From assembly GCA_017992055.1 (NCBI GenBank), contig JAGOPK010000007.1:124001-188000 (forward strand): DNA of 64,000 bases, given 5' to 3'. This document shows positions 26,396 through 35,762 of this stretch, one piece after another; position 1 is the stretch's first letter, and every line of letters starts with the position of its first letter. Source of the DNA: Burkholderiaceae bacterium. GTDB taxonomy: Bacteria > Pseudomonadota > Gammaproteobacteria > Burkholderiales > Burkholderiaceae_C. Both the position numbers and the translations under genes were made by a program. The notes under the pieces were generated by a model that saw only the letters and a list, made by a program, of their open reading frames with translations, searched no databases and was not told where the DNA came from.

Positions 26396-27957
26396 CCGCT
26401 GCCGTTGCCCCCACCGCCACCGAAGCCCCACCGTTCCGCGACCTGCCGTCGCTGATCGCCGAGCATGCGCGCGAGCGCCCCGAGGCCACGGCCCTGGTCA
26501 CCGGCGATCAGCGCCTGAGCTATGCCCAGCTGGACGCGGCCATGGACCGCGTGGCCGCCACGCTGCAGCGCGACGGCGCCCGGCCCGGCGACACCATCGC
26601 CATCTGCGCCTTCAGCTGCAATGCCTACCTGGTGCTGTTCATGGGCGCGCTGCGCGCCGGCCTGGCGGTGGCGCCGCTGGCGCCCAGCAGCACGCCCGAG
26701 CAGATCGCGCAGATGACGGCCGATGCCGGGGCGCGCCAGCTGTTCCTCGATGCCGCCAATGCCCAGGCCGTGCCGGCGGCGCTGACCGGCAGCGTGCGCC
26801 GCATCCGGCTCGACGATTCCACCGACGGCGATGAAACCCTGGCCGCCTGGCTGGCCCCGACCGGCTCACGGCCGCAGCCGGTGGCCATAGCTCCCGAGCA
26901 GGCCTTCAACATCATCTACTCCAGCGGCACCACCGGCACGCCCAAGGGCATCGTGCAATCGCATGCCATGCGCTGGGGCCAGATCCGCCGCGCCGAGGCC
27001 GGCGGCTACGGCCCCGACGGCACCACGCTGATCGCCACGCCGCTGTACAGCAACACCACGCTGGTGGTGGTGATCCCCACGCTGGCGCGCGGCGGCGCCA
27101 TCGTGCTGATGCCGAAGTTCGATTGCGGCCGCTACCTGGCCCTGGCCGAGCAGCACCGCGCCACCCACACCATGCTGGTGCCGGTGCAATACCAGCGGCT
27201 GATGGACTGGCCCGGGTTCGACCACCACGACCTGTCCAGCTTCCGCTTCAAGGCCTGCACCAGCGCGCCCTTCCGCGCCGAGCTCAAGGCCCAGGTGCTC
27301 AAGCGCTGGCCCGGCGGCCTGACCGAGTACTACGGCATGACCGAAGGCGGCGGCAGCTGCATCCTGTACTGCCACCTGAACCCGGACAAGCTGCACACCG
27401 TGGGCCAGCCGGCCGAGGGCCACGACATGCGGCTGATCGATGAAGAGGGCCGCGAGCTGCCGCGGGGCCCCGAGGTGATGGGCGAGATCGTCGGCCGCTC
27501 GGCCAGCATGATGACCGGCTACCAGAACCAGCCCGAGAAGACCCGCGAGGCCGAATGGTTCGACGCCAGCGGCCAGCGCTTCATCCGCACCGGCGACGTG
27601 GGCCGCTTCGATGCCGACGGCTTCCTGATCCTGATGGACCGGCGCAAGGACATGGTCATCTCGGGCGGCTTCAACATCTACCCCAGCGACCTGGAAGCCG
27701 TGCTGCGCGGCCATCCCGACGTGGCCGACGTGGCCGTGGTCGGCGTGCCGAGCGCCGAATGGGGCGAGACGCCGGTGGCCTATGTGGTGCCGCGCACCGG
27801 CAGCGCCAGCAGCGAGGCCGACATCCGCAGCTGGATGAACGAGCGTGTCGGCAAGACCCAGCGCCTGCACGCGCTGCGCTTCATCAACGAGCTGCCGCGC
27901 AGCGCCATCGGCAAGGTGCTCAAGCGCGAGCTGCGCGAGGCCTTCGGCAGCGCTTGA
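26392..27957 (+). CDS. AMP-dependent acyl-CoA ligase (copy 1)
   Basis: This 521-residue ANL-family enzyme activates a carboxylic acid to its CoA thioester through an acyl-adenylate. Visible motifs are the P-loop YSSGTTGTPKG (about 176-186), GLTEYYGMTEGGG (A5), FIRTGDVGRFDADGF (A7), DRRKDMVISGGFNIYPSDLE (A8), and the A10 Lys in AIGKVLKRELRE. The four-base overlap with the TetR gene indicates cotranscription. It probably feeds the neighbouring dehydrogenases. A close paralogue lies at 31507. Confidence 0.92.
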   Translation: MTAAVAPTATEAPPFRDLPSLIAEHARERPEATALVTGDQRLSYAQLDAAMDRVAATLQRDGARPGDTIAICAFSCNAYLVLFMGALRAGLAVAPLAPSSTPEQIAQMTADAGARQLFLDAANAQAVPAALTGSVRRIRLDDSTDGDETLAAWLAPTGSRPQPVAIAPEQAFNIIYSSGTTGTPKGIVQSHAMRWGQIRRAEAGGYGPDGTTLIATPLYSNTTLVVVIPTLARGGAIVLMPKFDCGRYLALAEQHRATHTMLVPVQYQRLMDWPGFDHHDLSSFRFKACTSAPFRAELKAQVLKRWPGGLTEYYGMTEGGGSCILYCHLNPDKLHTVGQPAEGHDMRLIDEEGRELPRGPEVMGEIVGRSASMMTGYQNQPEKTREAEWFDASGQRFIRTGDVGRFDADGFLILMDRRKDMVISGGFNIYPSDLEAVLRGHPDVADVAVVGVPSAEWGETPVAYVVPRTGSASSEADIRSWMNERVGKTQRLHALRFINELPRSAIGKVLKRELREAFGSA

Positions 27958-27975
27958 GTTCTGCGCCGGAGTGCA

Positions 27976-27998
27976 GCGCGCGGGCCGGCCCCGCGCGC
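27976..27998. terminator. Bidirectional GC hairpin between converging genes
   Basis: Arms gcgcgcgg and ccgcgcgc enclose a 7-nt loop in the 49-bp gap between the AMP-ligase and the convergent lipase-like gene. There is no T-run. Confidence 0.5.
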
Positions 27999-28006
27999 CG
28001 CGCCTC

Positions 28007-30184
28007 TCAGAAGTTCAGCGCATCCAGGATCTTCGTATCCACCCCCTGCTCGAAGATCGTCAGCGCGCCATCGGCGTCGTTGAAGGTGACACCGCCGCTG
28101 GCCAGGAAGGCGCCCATCTGGTGCTGGGCGGCCAGTGCAAACGGCAGGGCCGCGGCATTGCCCAGGTTGTTCAGATAGCCGTGCGGGTTGCTGCCCACCG
28201 CGGCATTGGCGGCCACCGCCAGGTCGTGGCGGTAGAAGCTGACGCGGTCGGCCAGCGCCCCGCCGCGCACCACCCACGATGAGCTGGGATTGGCCATGAT
28301 GGTGTCGCCCTTGGCCAGCTGCACGATCACCGGCTTGGCCGCATGGCCCGGCCGCGGCCGCAGGCGCAGCAGCGGTGCATAGGCCGCGCCGGTGCCGGCC
28401 TGCTGGGCCCACTCGCTGTTGTCGAAGGACTTGGCAATCGCCAGCGCCCCATCCACATGCTTGGTCAGCACCGGCAGGTTGCGCAGCGGCTGGTTGTCGT
28501 CCCACTGCAGCGCGCCGCTGGAGGTGGGCGCCAGGTTGATCAGCGACGGCGTGCGGCCGGCCAGCGAGGCCGTGCGCAGGCTGCGGAAGCCGCCGTTGCG
28601 CGTGGCCTCGATCAGGCTGCCACCGCCGACATTGGGCACGCCGGCCACCAGCTCGGACTCCACGCCCAGGAACATGAAGCCGTAGACGCCGCCGAAGGAC
28701 TGGCCGGCATAGCTGATCTTGCTGGTGCTGAAGTCAGCCACGCCGTCGCCGTCCAGGTCCACGCCGCTGCGCAGGCGCCGCGCCAGCTCGGCCAGGTCGA
28801 TGACGGTCTGGCGCAGCGAGTCGCGCGCGCCGATCACGCCATAGGGGGCCGGCGGCGTGCTGCCTTCGGTGCCGGCAAACTGGCCGTCGCCGTTGGTGTC
28901 CACCGCGCGACCGGGCGCCGGCACCGTGGTCACCGTGCCGCCGCTCTGCGTCACCGTCAGCGAGCCCAGCGGCCCGCCGCCATGGCCGACGACGTGGATG
29001 GACGCCGTGGCCAGGCCATGCGAGGCCAGCACCGAGGCCACGGCCCAGGGGATGCCGTACATCGAGTCGCCGAAGCCATGGCCGAAGATCACCACCGGCC
29101 AGCCACCCGCGGGCTTGGTGCCCGAGGGCACGAAGATCTGCGTCATCAGCCGGTGCTCGCCGCGTGGCAGCGTGGCCACGGCCGTGCCCACCGGCGGGAT
29201 GCGCGCCTGGCTGGTGACCATGAAGGTCGGCGACTGGAAGCTGGCATAGGCCACCTGGCCGACGCTGCCGGCCACGGTCTGCAGCTGGGCCAGCGGCAGG
29301 TTGCTGCTGCTGAAGACCGGCGCCGTGCCGGTCTGGCGGCTGAAGGCCAGGGTGGACAGCGTGGCCACGTCGAACACCGCGCGGCTGCTGGCGCCGCCGG
29401 TGGTGCCGACCATGAAGTCCAGCCCGGTGGCGGTGCGCGCCTTGACGCGGCTGACCATCTCGGCCAGCTCGGCGGTGGCGGTCTGGGTGGTGAACAGGCT
29501 GGCCGCCACCGGCTTGCCCGAGCCCTCGGGCACCAGGGCCAGGGCCTGGCGCAGCTCGGCCTGGTAGTCGCCGGTCTCGGTGGCCTTGCCGACGGCGCGG
29601 CCGCTGGCGGCCTCGATCCAGTCGCCACCGCCCAGCGGCCGGCCGGCCGTGTCCTTGACGCGGTCGCTCACCACCAGCAGGTAGCGCGCATGCTCGCGCA
29701 GCAGCTCGTCGCTCTTGAAGCTGAGCGTGCGCGACGGCGCATCCCAGGCGATCTGGTTGATGCCGCTGCGCTCGCCCAGGCGCCAGCCATCGGGGCCGCC
29801 CACGCGCAGCAGGTAGACGCTGTCGCTTGTGACCGTGGCCGGGTCGATGTCGCCGGTGAAGGGCACGGTGAAGCGCGGCGTGATCGAGAAGCCGTCCAGC
29901 GTGTTCAGCTCGTCGATGTCCTGGCAGTCGCTGACACGCACCGTGCAATCGGACTTGGGCAGGCTGACGCGGCGCGCCGAGCGCTGGTTGACATCGGCCA
30001 CCGTGTAGCGGTCGCTGGGAAAGGGCGCGCCATCGGGCAGGCTGGTCGAGAAGGCCACGGCCACATTGCTGGCCTCGACGGCATCGTTGTTGCCGCCGCA
30101 GGCCATCAGGGCCAGCGTGGTGCCGGCGGCCAGCAGGCCGAGCTGGGGCATGCGGCGCCGCCGCCGGGTGATGGCAAGAACCAT
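28007..30184 (-). CDS. Secreted lipase/esterase-like lipoprotein with EF-hand-like loops
   Basis: This 725-residue protein has a lipoprotein signal (lipobox LMAC at about residue 29), a predicted Ig-like domain (about 80-180, FTGDIDPATVTSDSVYLLR) and an alpha/beta hydrolase domain with VVIFGHGFGDS and the nucleophile elbow YAGQSFGGVYGF (Ser about 495). Two acidic loops precede the elbow, DTNGDGQFAGTE (about 429-440) and DLDGDGVADF (about 476-485); these fit calcium-binding loops. The layout resembles the VolA/Pla-type surface lipases. AGGAGACAGAC precedes the ATG at 30184. It is divergent from the AraC regulator. Substrate is unknown. Confidence 0.8.
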   Translation of the reverse strand: MVLAITRRRRRMPQLGLLAAGTTLALMACGGNNDAVEASNVAVAFSTSLPDGAPFPSDRYTVADVNQRSARRVSLPKSDCTVRVSDCQDIDELNTLDGFSITPRFTVPFTGDIDPATVTSDSVYLLRVGGPDGWRLGERSGINQIAWDAPSRTLSFKSDELLREHARYLLVVSDRVKDTAGRPLGGGDWIEAASGRAVGKATETGDYQAELRQALALVPEGSGKPVAASLFTTQTATAELAEMVSRVKARTATGLDFMVGTTGGASSRAVFDVATLSTLAFSRQTGTAPVFSSSNLPLAQLQTVAGSVGQVAYASFQSPTFMVTSQARIPPVGTAVATLPRGEHRLMTQIFVPSGTKPAGGWPVVIFGHGFGDSMYGIPWAVASVLASHGLATASIHVVGHGGGPLGSLTVTQSGGTVTTVPAPGRAVDTNGDGQFAGTEGSTPPAPYGVIGARDSLRQTVIDLAELARRLRSGVDLDGDGVADFSTSKISYAGQSFGGVYGFMFLGVESELVAGVPNVGGGSLIEATRNGGFRSLRTASLAGRTPSLINLAPTSSGALQWDDNQPLRNLPVLTKHVDGALAIAKSFDNSEWAQQAGTGAAYAPLLRLRPRPGHAAKPVIVQLAKGDTIMANPSSSWVVRGGALADRVSFYRHDLAVAANAAVGSNPHGYLNNLGNAAALPFALAAQHQMGAFLASGGVTFNDADGALTIFEQGVDTKILDALNF

Positions 30185-30246
30185 GTCTGTCTCCTGGTGT
30201 GTGATGAGGCGCGGGCAGTGTCCCGGTCGGCCCGCACAGCCAACAA

Positions 30247-30283
30247 TGGCCGCAGCGGCCGCCGCCTTGGCCGCAGCGGCCAA
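30247..30283. promoter_or_regulatory. Tandem palindromes between lipase gene and araC-type gene
   Basis: The 14-mer tggccgcagcggcc occurs twice (30247-30260 and 30268-30281), 21 bp apart. The second copy extends to the 17-bp perfect palindrome ttggccgcagcggccaa. The 21-bp (two helical turns) spacing is typical for an AraC-type dimer, so this is a candidate operator for the adjacent regulator. Confidence 0.55.
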
Positions 30284-30374
30284 TCGCGGGAAAACCCCGG
30301 ACGGTGCGCAGCGGCCCGCGTCACCCAGGTGGCATCGGCCCAACCCGGCGCGGGCCAGCATCAGGGCTGAGGCC

Positions 30375-31427
30375 ATGTCCCCCGACCTGCACCCCGCCGC
30401 GGCCGCTGGCCGCCACACCGTCAGCATCCACCATGTGGAGCACCTGCTGCTGGGCGCCTGCGCACGCGGCCTGGACGGCGATGTCCTGCTGCGCCGGGCC
30501 GGCATTGCACCGCTGCTGCGCGCCTCGCCGCTGTCGCGCGTCACCCAGGAGCAGCTGGCCCGGCTCGTGCGCCTGCTGCAGCAGCGCCTGCGCGACGAGC
30601 TGTGGGGCCTGTGCGGCACGCCGGTGCGCATCGGCACCTTCGCCCAGGTCGCCCGCCTGTGCATAGGCTGCAGCACGCTGGGCGAGGCCCTGGCGGTGGG
30701 GCTGCGCCAGTTCCGGCTGAGCCAGCCGGTGCTGGTGCCGCGGCTGCAGCTGCGCTCGGGCACGGCCGTGGTCTCGGTGGGCCTGGCCCCGCTGGACCAC
30801 TCGCCGTCGGCCGGCGGCGCCTATGCCCAGCGGGTGGTGGCTTTTTTTGCCTACCGCATGGCCTGCTGGCTGGTGGCGCGCCCGCTGCCGCTGCTGGCGG
30901 TGGACTATCCACGCCAGGCGGCGCGCATCGTCGAAGGCGAGCTGCTGTTCGGCGCCCCGGTGCGCAACGACCGCAGCCGGGCCGCCTGGCATCTGGAGTC
31001 GCGCTGGCTGGATCTGCCGGTGGTGCAGGACCGCACGGCCCTGGACATGCTGCTGCGCCAGGCGCCGGCCAGCATCATCGCCAAGTACCGTGCGCCGGGC
31101 AGCGCCGCCGAGGCAACGCGCCGCGTGCTGCGCCAGCACCTGGCCGCCGGCCTGGCCCTGCCCGAGCTGGCCGATGTGGCGCGCCAGCTGGCGCTGGATC
31201 CCCGCACGCTGCGCCGCCACCTGGCCGATGAAGGCCAGCCCTACCGGCGCCTGCGCGACGCGCTGCGCCGCGACCTCGCGGTGGAGCTGCTGGGCCGCGA
31301 GCCGCTGACCCTGCCGCAGCTGGCGCAGCGCCTGGGCTTCTCGGAGGCCAGCACCTTCTGCCGCGCATTCAAGCAGTGGACCGGCATGGCGCCGGGCGCC
31401 TACCGACTGGCGCGGCAGCAGGTCTGA
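30375..31427 (+). CDS. AraC-family regulator with N-terminal Arabinose_bd-type domain
   Basis: This 350-residue protein has an N-terminal ligand-binding region of the OruR/ArgR-like type (HHVEHLLLGACARGLDGDVL) and a C-terminal AraC DNA-binding domain with two helix-turn-helix motifs (LPELADVARQLALDPRTLRR and LPQLAQRLGFSEASTFCRAF, then FKQWTGMAPGAYR). It stands between the divergent lipase gene and a downstream AMP-ligase gene. It probably activates one or both in response to an aliphatic compound (inference). Confidence 0.9.
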   Translation: MSPDLHPAAAAGRHTVSIHHVEHLLLGACARGLDGDVLLRRAGIAPLLRASPLSRVTQEQLARLVRLLQQRLRDELWGLCGTPVRIGTFAQVARLCIGCSTLGEALAVGLRQFRLSQPVLVPRLQLRSGTAVVSVGLAPLDHSPSAGGAYAQRVVAFFAYRMACWLVARPLPLLAVDYPRQAARIVEGELLFGAPVRNDRSRAAWHLESRWLDLPVVQDRTALDMLLRQAPASIIAKYRAPGSAAEATRRVLRQHLAAGLALPELADVARQLALDPRTLRRHLADEGQPYRRLRDALRRDLAVELLGREPLTLPQLAQRLGFSEASTFCRAFKQWTGMAPGAYRLARQQV

Positions 31428-31441
31428 TCGCTGATCGTTCG

Positions 31442-31467
31442 TGCCAATGCCGGGCATCGCTTTGGCA
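31442..31467. promoter_or_regulatory. Inverted repeat upstream of second AMP-ligase gene
   Basis: The hexamers tgccaa (31442-31447) and ttggca (31462-31467) form an inverted repeat with a 14-bp spacer, 40 bp before the AMP-ligase ATG. It is a candidate regulator site; the short arms make chance possible. Confidence 0.35.
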
Positions 31468-31506
31468 ATGTCCGCGCCGGCAGAGCATCCCTAGACTGCC
31501 GGCCAC

Positions 31507-33075
31507 ATGAGCCCGAACCTGCAAGCCGCGCTGGAGCAACCCTTCGCCACCCTGCCCTCGCTGATCGCGCTGCATGCCGCGCAGCGCGGCAGCCACCCGG
31601 CCCTGGTGGTCGATGGCCAGGTGCCGGACTTTGCCGGCCTGCACGCCGGCATCGAGCGTGTGGCCGGCGCCCTGCAGCGCGATGGCCTGAAGCCTGGCGA
31701 CGTGGTGGCCATCTGCGCGGCCACGTCGCCGGCCTATGTCAGCACCTACCTGGGCGCGGCCCGCGCCGGCGTGGCCGTGGCGCCGCTGCCGCCCTCGGCC
31801 ACCGCCGAGCAGCTGGCCGGCCTGGCCGCCAATTCGGGCGCCAGGCTGCTGTTTGCCGATGCCGACACGGTGGCGCAGTGGTCCACGCCCGCCGATGCGC
31901 TGCCGCGCATCCTGCTCGATGACAGCACGGCCGGCGGCACGCCCGGCCATACCCCCTGGAGCCGCTGGCTGCAGCACGCGCCGTCGCCCGACGCCGTAGA
32001 CCTGAGGCCGGAGGACGCCTTCAACCTGATCTATTCGTCCGGCACCACCGGCCTGCCCAAGGGCATCGTGCAGTCCTGCGGCATGCGCTGGGCCCAGGTG
32101 CGGCGCGCACCGGCCAGCGGCTTCGGGCCCGAAGCCGTCACGCTGCTGGCCATCCCGCTGTACTCCAACCTGACGCTGACCTATCTGTTCAGCGCGCTGG
32201 GCACCGGCGGCACGGTGCTGCTGATGACCCGGTTCAACGCCGGCCAGTACCTGCAGCTGGCCGCACGGCACCGGGCCACGCATTCGATGCTGGTGCCGGT
32301 GCAGTTCCGGCGGCTGATGGACCATCCGGATTTCGAGCGCAGCGACCTGTCCACGCTGACGCGCAAGTTCTGCGCGGGCGCGCCGTTTGCGCCCGAATTG
32401 AAGGCCGAGGTGCTGCGCCGCTGGCCGGGCGAGCTGACCGAGTACTACGGCCTCACCGAGGGCGGTGGCCGCACCGAGCTGCAGGCCCACCGCCATCCGG
32501 ACAAGCTGCACACCGTGGGCCGGATCAGCGCCGGCAACGACCTGCGCCTGATCGACGAAGAAGGCCGCGAGCTGGGCCCGGGCGAGACCGGCGAGATCGT
32601 CGGCCGCTCGGCGACGATGATGAACGGCTACCACGGCCTGCCCGAGGCCACGCGCGCCGCCGAATGGCATGACGCCCAGGGCCAGCGCTTCATCCGCACC
32701 GGCGACGTGGGCCGCTTCGATGCCGACGGCTTTCTGCAGCTGGTCGACCGGCGCAAGGACATGATCATCTCGGGCGGTTTCAACCTCTATCCCAGTGACC
32801 TGGAAGCGGTGCTGCGCGGCCATCCCGACGTGGCCGACGTGGCCGTGGTCGGCGTGCCCAGTGCCGAATGGGGCGAGACGCCGGTGGCCTGGGTGGTGGC
32901 GCGCAGCGGCGCCACCGCCAGCGAGGCCGAGCTGCGCGACTGGATGAACCAGCGCGTGGGCAAGACCCAGCGCCTGCATGCGCTGCGTTTCACCACCGAG
33001 CTGCCGCGCAGCGCGGTGGGCAAGGTGCTCAAGCGCGAGCTGCGCGAGGCCTTCGTGGCCCAGCCTGCCGCCTGA
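31507..33075 (+). CDS. AMP-dependent acyl-CoA ligase (copy 2)
   Basis: This 522-residue ANL-family ligase is a paralogue of the one at 26392. P-loop YSSGTTGLPKG (about 178-188), ELTEYYGLTEGGG, FIRTGDVGRFDADGF and the Lys in AVGKVLKRELREAF are visible. The C-terminal third is almost identical to the paralogue even at the DNA level, while the N-terminal acid-binding domain differs more, suggesting a different acid. It lies 79 bp after the AraC gene. Confidence 0.92.
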   Translation: MSPNLQAALEQPFATLPSLIALHAAQRGSHPALVVDGQVPDFAGLHAGIERVAGALQRDGLKPGDVVAICAATSPAYVSTYLGAARAGVAVAPLPPSATAEQLAGLAANSGARLLFADADTVAQWSTPADALPRILLDDSTAGGTPGHTPWSRWLQHAPSPDAVDLRPEDAFNLIYSSGTTGLPKGIVQSCGMRWAQVRRAPASGFGPEAVTLLAIPLYSNLTLTYLFSALGTGGTVLLMTRFNAGQYLQLAARHRATHSMLVPVQFRRLMDHPDFERSDLSTLTRKFCAGAPFAPELKAEVLRRWPGELTEYYGLTEGGGRTELQAHRHPDKLHTVGRISAGNDLRLIDEEGRELGPGETGEIVGRSATMMNGYHGLPEATRAAEWHDAQGQRFIRTGDVGRFDADGFLQLVDRRKDMIISGGFNLYPSDLEAVLRGHPDVADVAVVGVPSAEWGETPVAWVVARSGATASEAELRDWMNQRVGKTQRLHALRFTTELPRSAVGKVLKRELREAFVAQPAA

Positions 33076-33164
33076 AACCCCGGTGTAACCGCGGCCGGCG
33101 CGCCTGGCGTTACATTGCCGGCCGCACCCTGACCCCCGCGCGCACCGGCGCGCCTGCCGCCACC

Positions 33165-33962
33165 ATGAGCCACGCCCAGGACATCGCCACCGCCTTCACC
33201 GCCGCCCGCGCCGCCGGCCGCGCCCTGCCCGCTTATCCCGGCCCGCTGCCCGCCGGCCTGGATGAGGCCTATGCCGCACAGGCCGCGGCCATCGCGCGCT
33301 GGCCCGATGCCGTGGCCGGTTGGAAGGTGGCGCGGGTGAACCCGGCCTTCGCCGCCCAGTTCCCGGACGAGCGCCTGATCGGCCCGGCCTTTGCCGCCAA
33401 CATCCACCGCCCGGCCTCGAACCAGGCCGCGCAATGCCCGGTGTTCGACGGCGGCTTCGCGGCCGTCGAGGCCGAGGTGGTGATCGTGGTGGCCGAAGAC
33501 GCCCCGGCCGGCAAGGCCGACTGGACGACCGACAGCGTGCGGCCGCTGGTGCGCTCCATGCACATCGGCGTGGAGGTGGCCAGCAGCCCGCTGGCCACGC
33601 TCAACGACCTGGGCCCCGGCGCGGTGATCTCCGACTTCGGCAACAACTGGGGCGTGGTGGTCGGCGCGGAAATCGCGAACTGGCAGAACCTGGACGGCCT
33701 GGATGTCGAGACCTTCATCGACGGCCAGTCGGTGGGCACGGGCCGCGTGTCCTTCGTCGCCGGCCCGCTGGGCGCGCTGGCCTTCACGCTGAACAAGCGC
33801 GCCGGCCAGGGCGCGGTGTTGCGCGCCGGCGATGTGATCTCCACCGGCATGATCACCGGCGTGCACGATGTGCGCGTGGGCCAGCGCTCGCGCCATGTGT
33901 TCGCCGGCTGCGGCGAGGTGGCGGTGCAGATCACCCGCGCTGGCGGGACGGCCGCGGCCTGA
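33165..33962 (+). CDS. FAH-family hydratase (2-keto-4-pentenoate hydratase-like)
   Basis: This 265-residue protein resembles 2-keto-4-pentenoate hydratase and 4-oxalocrotonate decarboxylase: VAGWKVARVNPAFAAQF, VEAEVVIVVAEDAP (Glu-x-Glu metal ligands), a DFGNNWGVVVG stretch and ISTGMITGVHDVRVGQ. These enzymes act late in meta-cleavage of aromatics using Mg2+ or Mn2+. No ring-cleavage dioxygenase is nearby, so the exact substrate is open. Its stop directly abuts that of the convergent flavin reductase. Confidence 0.82.
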   Translation: MSHAQDIATAFTAARAAGRALPAYPGPLPAGLDEAYAAQAAAIARWPDAVAGWKVARVNPAFAAQFPDERLIGPAFAANIHRPASNQAAQCPVFDGGFAAVEAEVVIVVAEDAPAGKADWTTDSVRPLVRSMHIGVEVASSPLATLNDLGPGAVISDFGNNWGVVVGAEIANWQNLDGLDVETFIDGQSVGTGRVSFVAGPLGALAFTLNKRAGQGAVLRAGDVISTGMITGVHDVRVGQRSRHVFAGCGEVAVQITRAGGTAAA

Positions 33963-34604
33963 TCACAGTTCGTCGATGGGCGTGGAGGTGCTGGCGGCCT
34001 TCAAGGGCCCGTCGCCGAGCACGAAGCGCTCGTTGCTGCGCGTGTAGAAGCTGGCGCCGAAGCGCGCCACCGGGTGGTAGTCGCGCAGGTTGACGCGCCA
34101 GGCCTCGGTGTCGACCAGGCCGTCGCGCGCCGCCAGCCACTGCACGCGGCCGATGAAGACATAGCGGCTGTCGGTCTCCAGCTTCTCGTGCAGCACGCAT
34201 TCAAAGGCCACCGGCGCCTCGGCGATGCGCGGCGGCGCCACGGTGCGCGCGGCGGTGGGCGTCAGGCCCACCGCGGCCAGCTCGCTGACCTCGCTGGGAA
34301 AGGCCTCGCCGCAGTCGTGCATCTTCTGCGCCATGGCCTCGTCGCTGATGTGCACGACGAACTCGCCCGAGCGCAGGATGTTGGCCGCCGTGTCCTTGAG
34401 CCGGCCGTCGTGCAGCCGGTTGATGCTGAGCATCAGGATGGGCGGGTCCTCGCCCACCATGTTGAACATCGAGAACGGCGCGGCATTGGCCACGCCGGTG
34501 GCGCCCAGCGTGGTGACCAGCGCGATCGGCCGCGGCACGATCAGGCTGGCCATCAGCTTGTAGCGCTGGTAGGCGGTGATGCCCTCGAAATCGACTTCGG
34601 TCAT
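33963..34604 (-). CDS. Flavin reductase family protein
   Basis: This 213-residue protein matches the flavin-reductase/DIM6-NTAB family: YKLMASLIVPRPIALVTTL at the FMN site, GVANAAPFSMFNMVGEDPP and GEFVVHISDEAMAQKM. It binds FMN and may supply reduced flavin or act as an oxidoreductase itself. The gene follows the Bug-type protein gene by 13 bp on the same strand. Confidence 0.87.
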   Translation of the reverse strand: MTEVDFEGITAYQRYKLMASLIVPRPIALVTTLGATGVANAAPFSMFNMVGEDPPILMLSINRLHDGRLKDTAANILRSGEFVVHISDEAMAQKMHDCGEAFPSEVSELAAVGLTPTAARTVAPPRIAEAPVAFECVLHEKLETDSRYVFIGRVQWLAARDGLVDTEAWRVNLRDYHPVARFGASFYTRSNERFVLGDGPLKAASTSTPIDEL

Positions 34605-34617
34605 GCAGGGTTCGGGT

Positions 34618-35601
34618 TCAGACGATCACCTCGACCTTGGCGCGCTTGGCCACCTTGGTCCAGGTGTCGATCTGGGCACGGATCAGCTTGCTGAAATCAT
34701 CGCCCAGAACCGGGGCCTTGCGCGGCAGGGTCTGCAACTCGTCCAGCCGCGCCATCACGTCGGGCTTGGCCAGGATCTCGGGCATCAGCGCCGTCAGCTT
34801 CTGGGCGATGGGCGCGGGCAGGTTCTTCGGCGCCGACAGGCCCAGCCACTGCGAGCCGGTCATCGAGGCATAGCCCAGCTCGGCAAAGGTCGGGATGTTG
34901 GGCAGGGCCGGCAGGCGCGCCGGGGTGGACACGGCCAGCGCCCGCAGCGAACCGGCCTTGAGCTGGGCCACATTGGTGGTGACCGGGTCGAACAGGCCGT
35001 CGATCTGGCCGCCCAGCAGGTCCTGCATGGCCGGGGCACTGCCCTGGTAGGGCACATGGTCGTGCTCGGGCGCCTGGCCCTCGATCTTCAGCAGCTCGCC
35101 GAACAAATGGTTGGCCGAACCCACGCCCGAGGTGCCATAGCGCACCGGCTTGGTCTTGGCCGCGGCCACGTACTGGGCCAGCGACTGGTAGGGCGATTGC
35201 GCGCGCACCAGCAGCACCATCGGCGCCTCCACCAGCATGGCCAGGTGGCTGAAGTCGCTGACCGCATCGAAGGGCATCACATTGCGCGTGGCCGCGGCAT
35301 AGATGTGCACCGAGGCATGGCTGACCAGCAGGGTGTAGCCATCGGCCTGCTGCTTGGACACATAGTCGGTGCCGATCAGGCCGCCGGCGCCGGGGCGGTT
35401 TTCCACCACCACGGTCTGGCCGATGGCCTGCGACAGGTGCGGCGCCACCAGGCGCGCCACCGTGTCCACCAGGCCACCGGGCGGGAACTGGGCCACCAGG
35501 CGCACCGGGCCGCGGCTGGGCCAGGCGGCCTGGGCCAGCCCCAGGGTCGGGGTGGACAGGGCCGCGGCACCGGCCGAGGCAAGAACAAGACGACGCTTCA
35601 T
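34618..35601 (-). CDS. Bug-type (TctC-like) periplasmic solute-binding protein
   Basis: This 327-residue protein has a signal peptide (MKRRLVLASAGAAALSTPTLGLAQA) and the Bug fold: VRLVAQFPPGGLVDTVARLV, VENRPGAGGLIGTDYV and VPYQGSAPAMQDLLGGQID. It binds a carboxylated ligand in the periplasm. No tctA/tctB membrane genes are adjacent. GAGGAG precedes the ATG at 35601. It is cotranscribed with the flavin reductase, so its ligand may be related to that pathway. Confidence 0.92.
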   Translation of the reverse strand: MKRRLVLASAGAAALSTPTLGLAQAAWPSRGPVRLVAQFPPGGLVDTVARLVAPHLSQAIGQTVVVENRPGAGGLIGTDYVSKQQADGYTLLVSHASVHIYAAATRNVMPFDAVSDFSHLAMLVEAPMVLLVRAQSPYQSLAQYVAAAKTKPVRYGTSGVGSANHLFGELLKIEGQAPEHDHVPYQGSAPAMQDLLGGQIDGLFDPVTTNVAQLKAGSLRALAVSTPARLPALPNIPTFAELGYASMTGSQWLGLSAPKNLPAPIAQKLTALMPEILAKPDVMARLDELQTLPRKAPVLGDDFSKLIRAQIDTWTKVAKRAKVEVIV

Positions 35602-35762
35602 GGACGGGCTCCTCGTTGAGCAGAACAAAGGCCGACCCGCTGCAGAAAGCGTGCCTGTGTCCGGCGGCCGTCCGGTGCAGACCCAGGCCCGTTGCAGTGC
35701 CCATGGAATGCGATTTGCTGATCCCCGCACACCGTCGTGGTGCATGACCCAGGAAAACCCGT

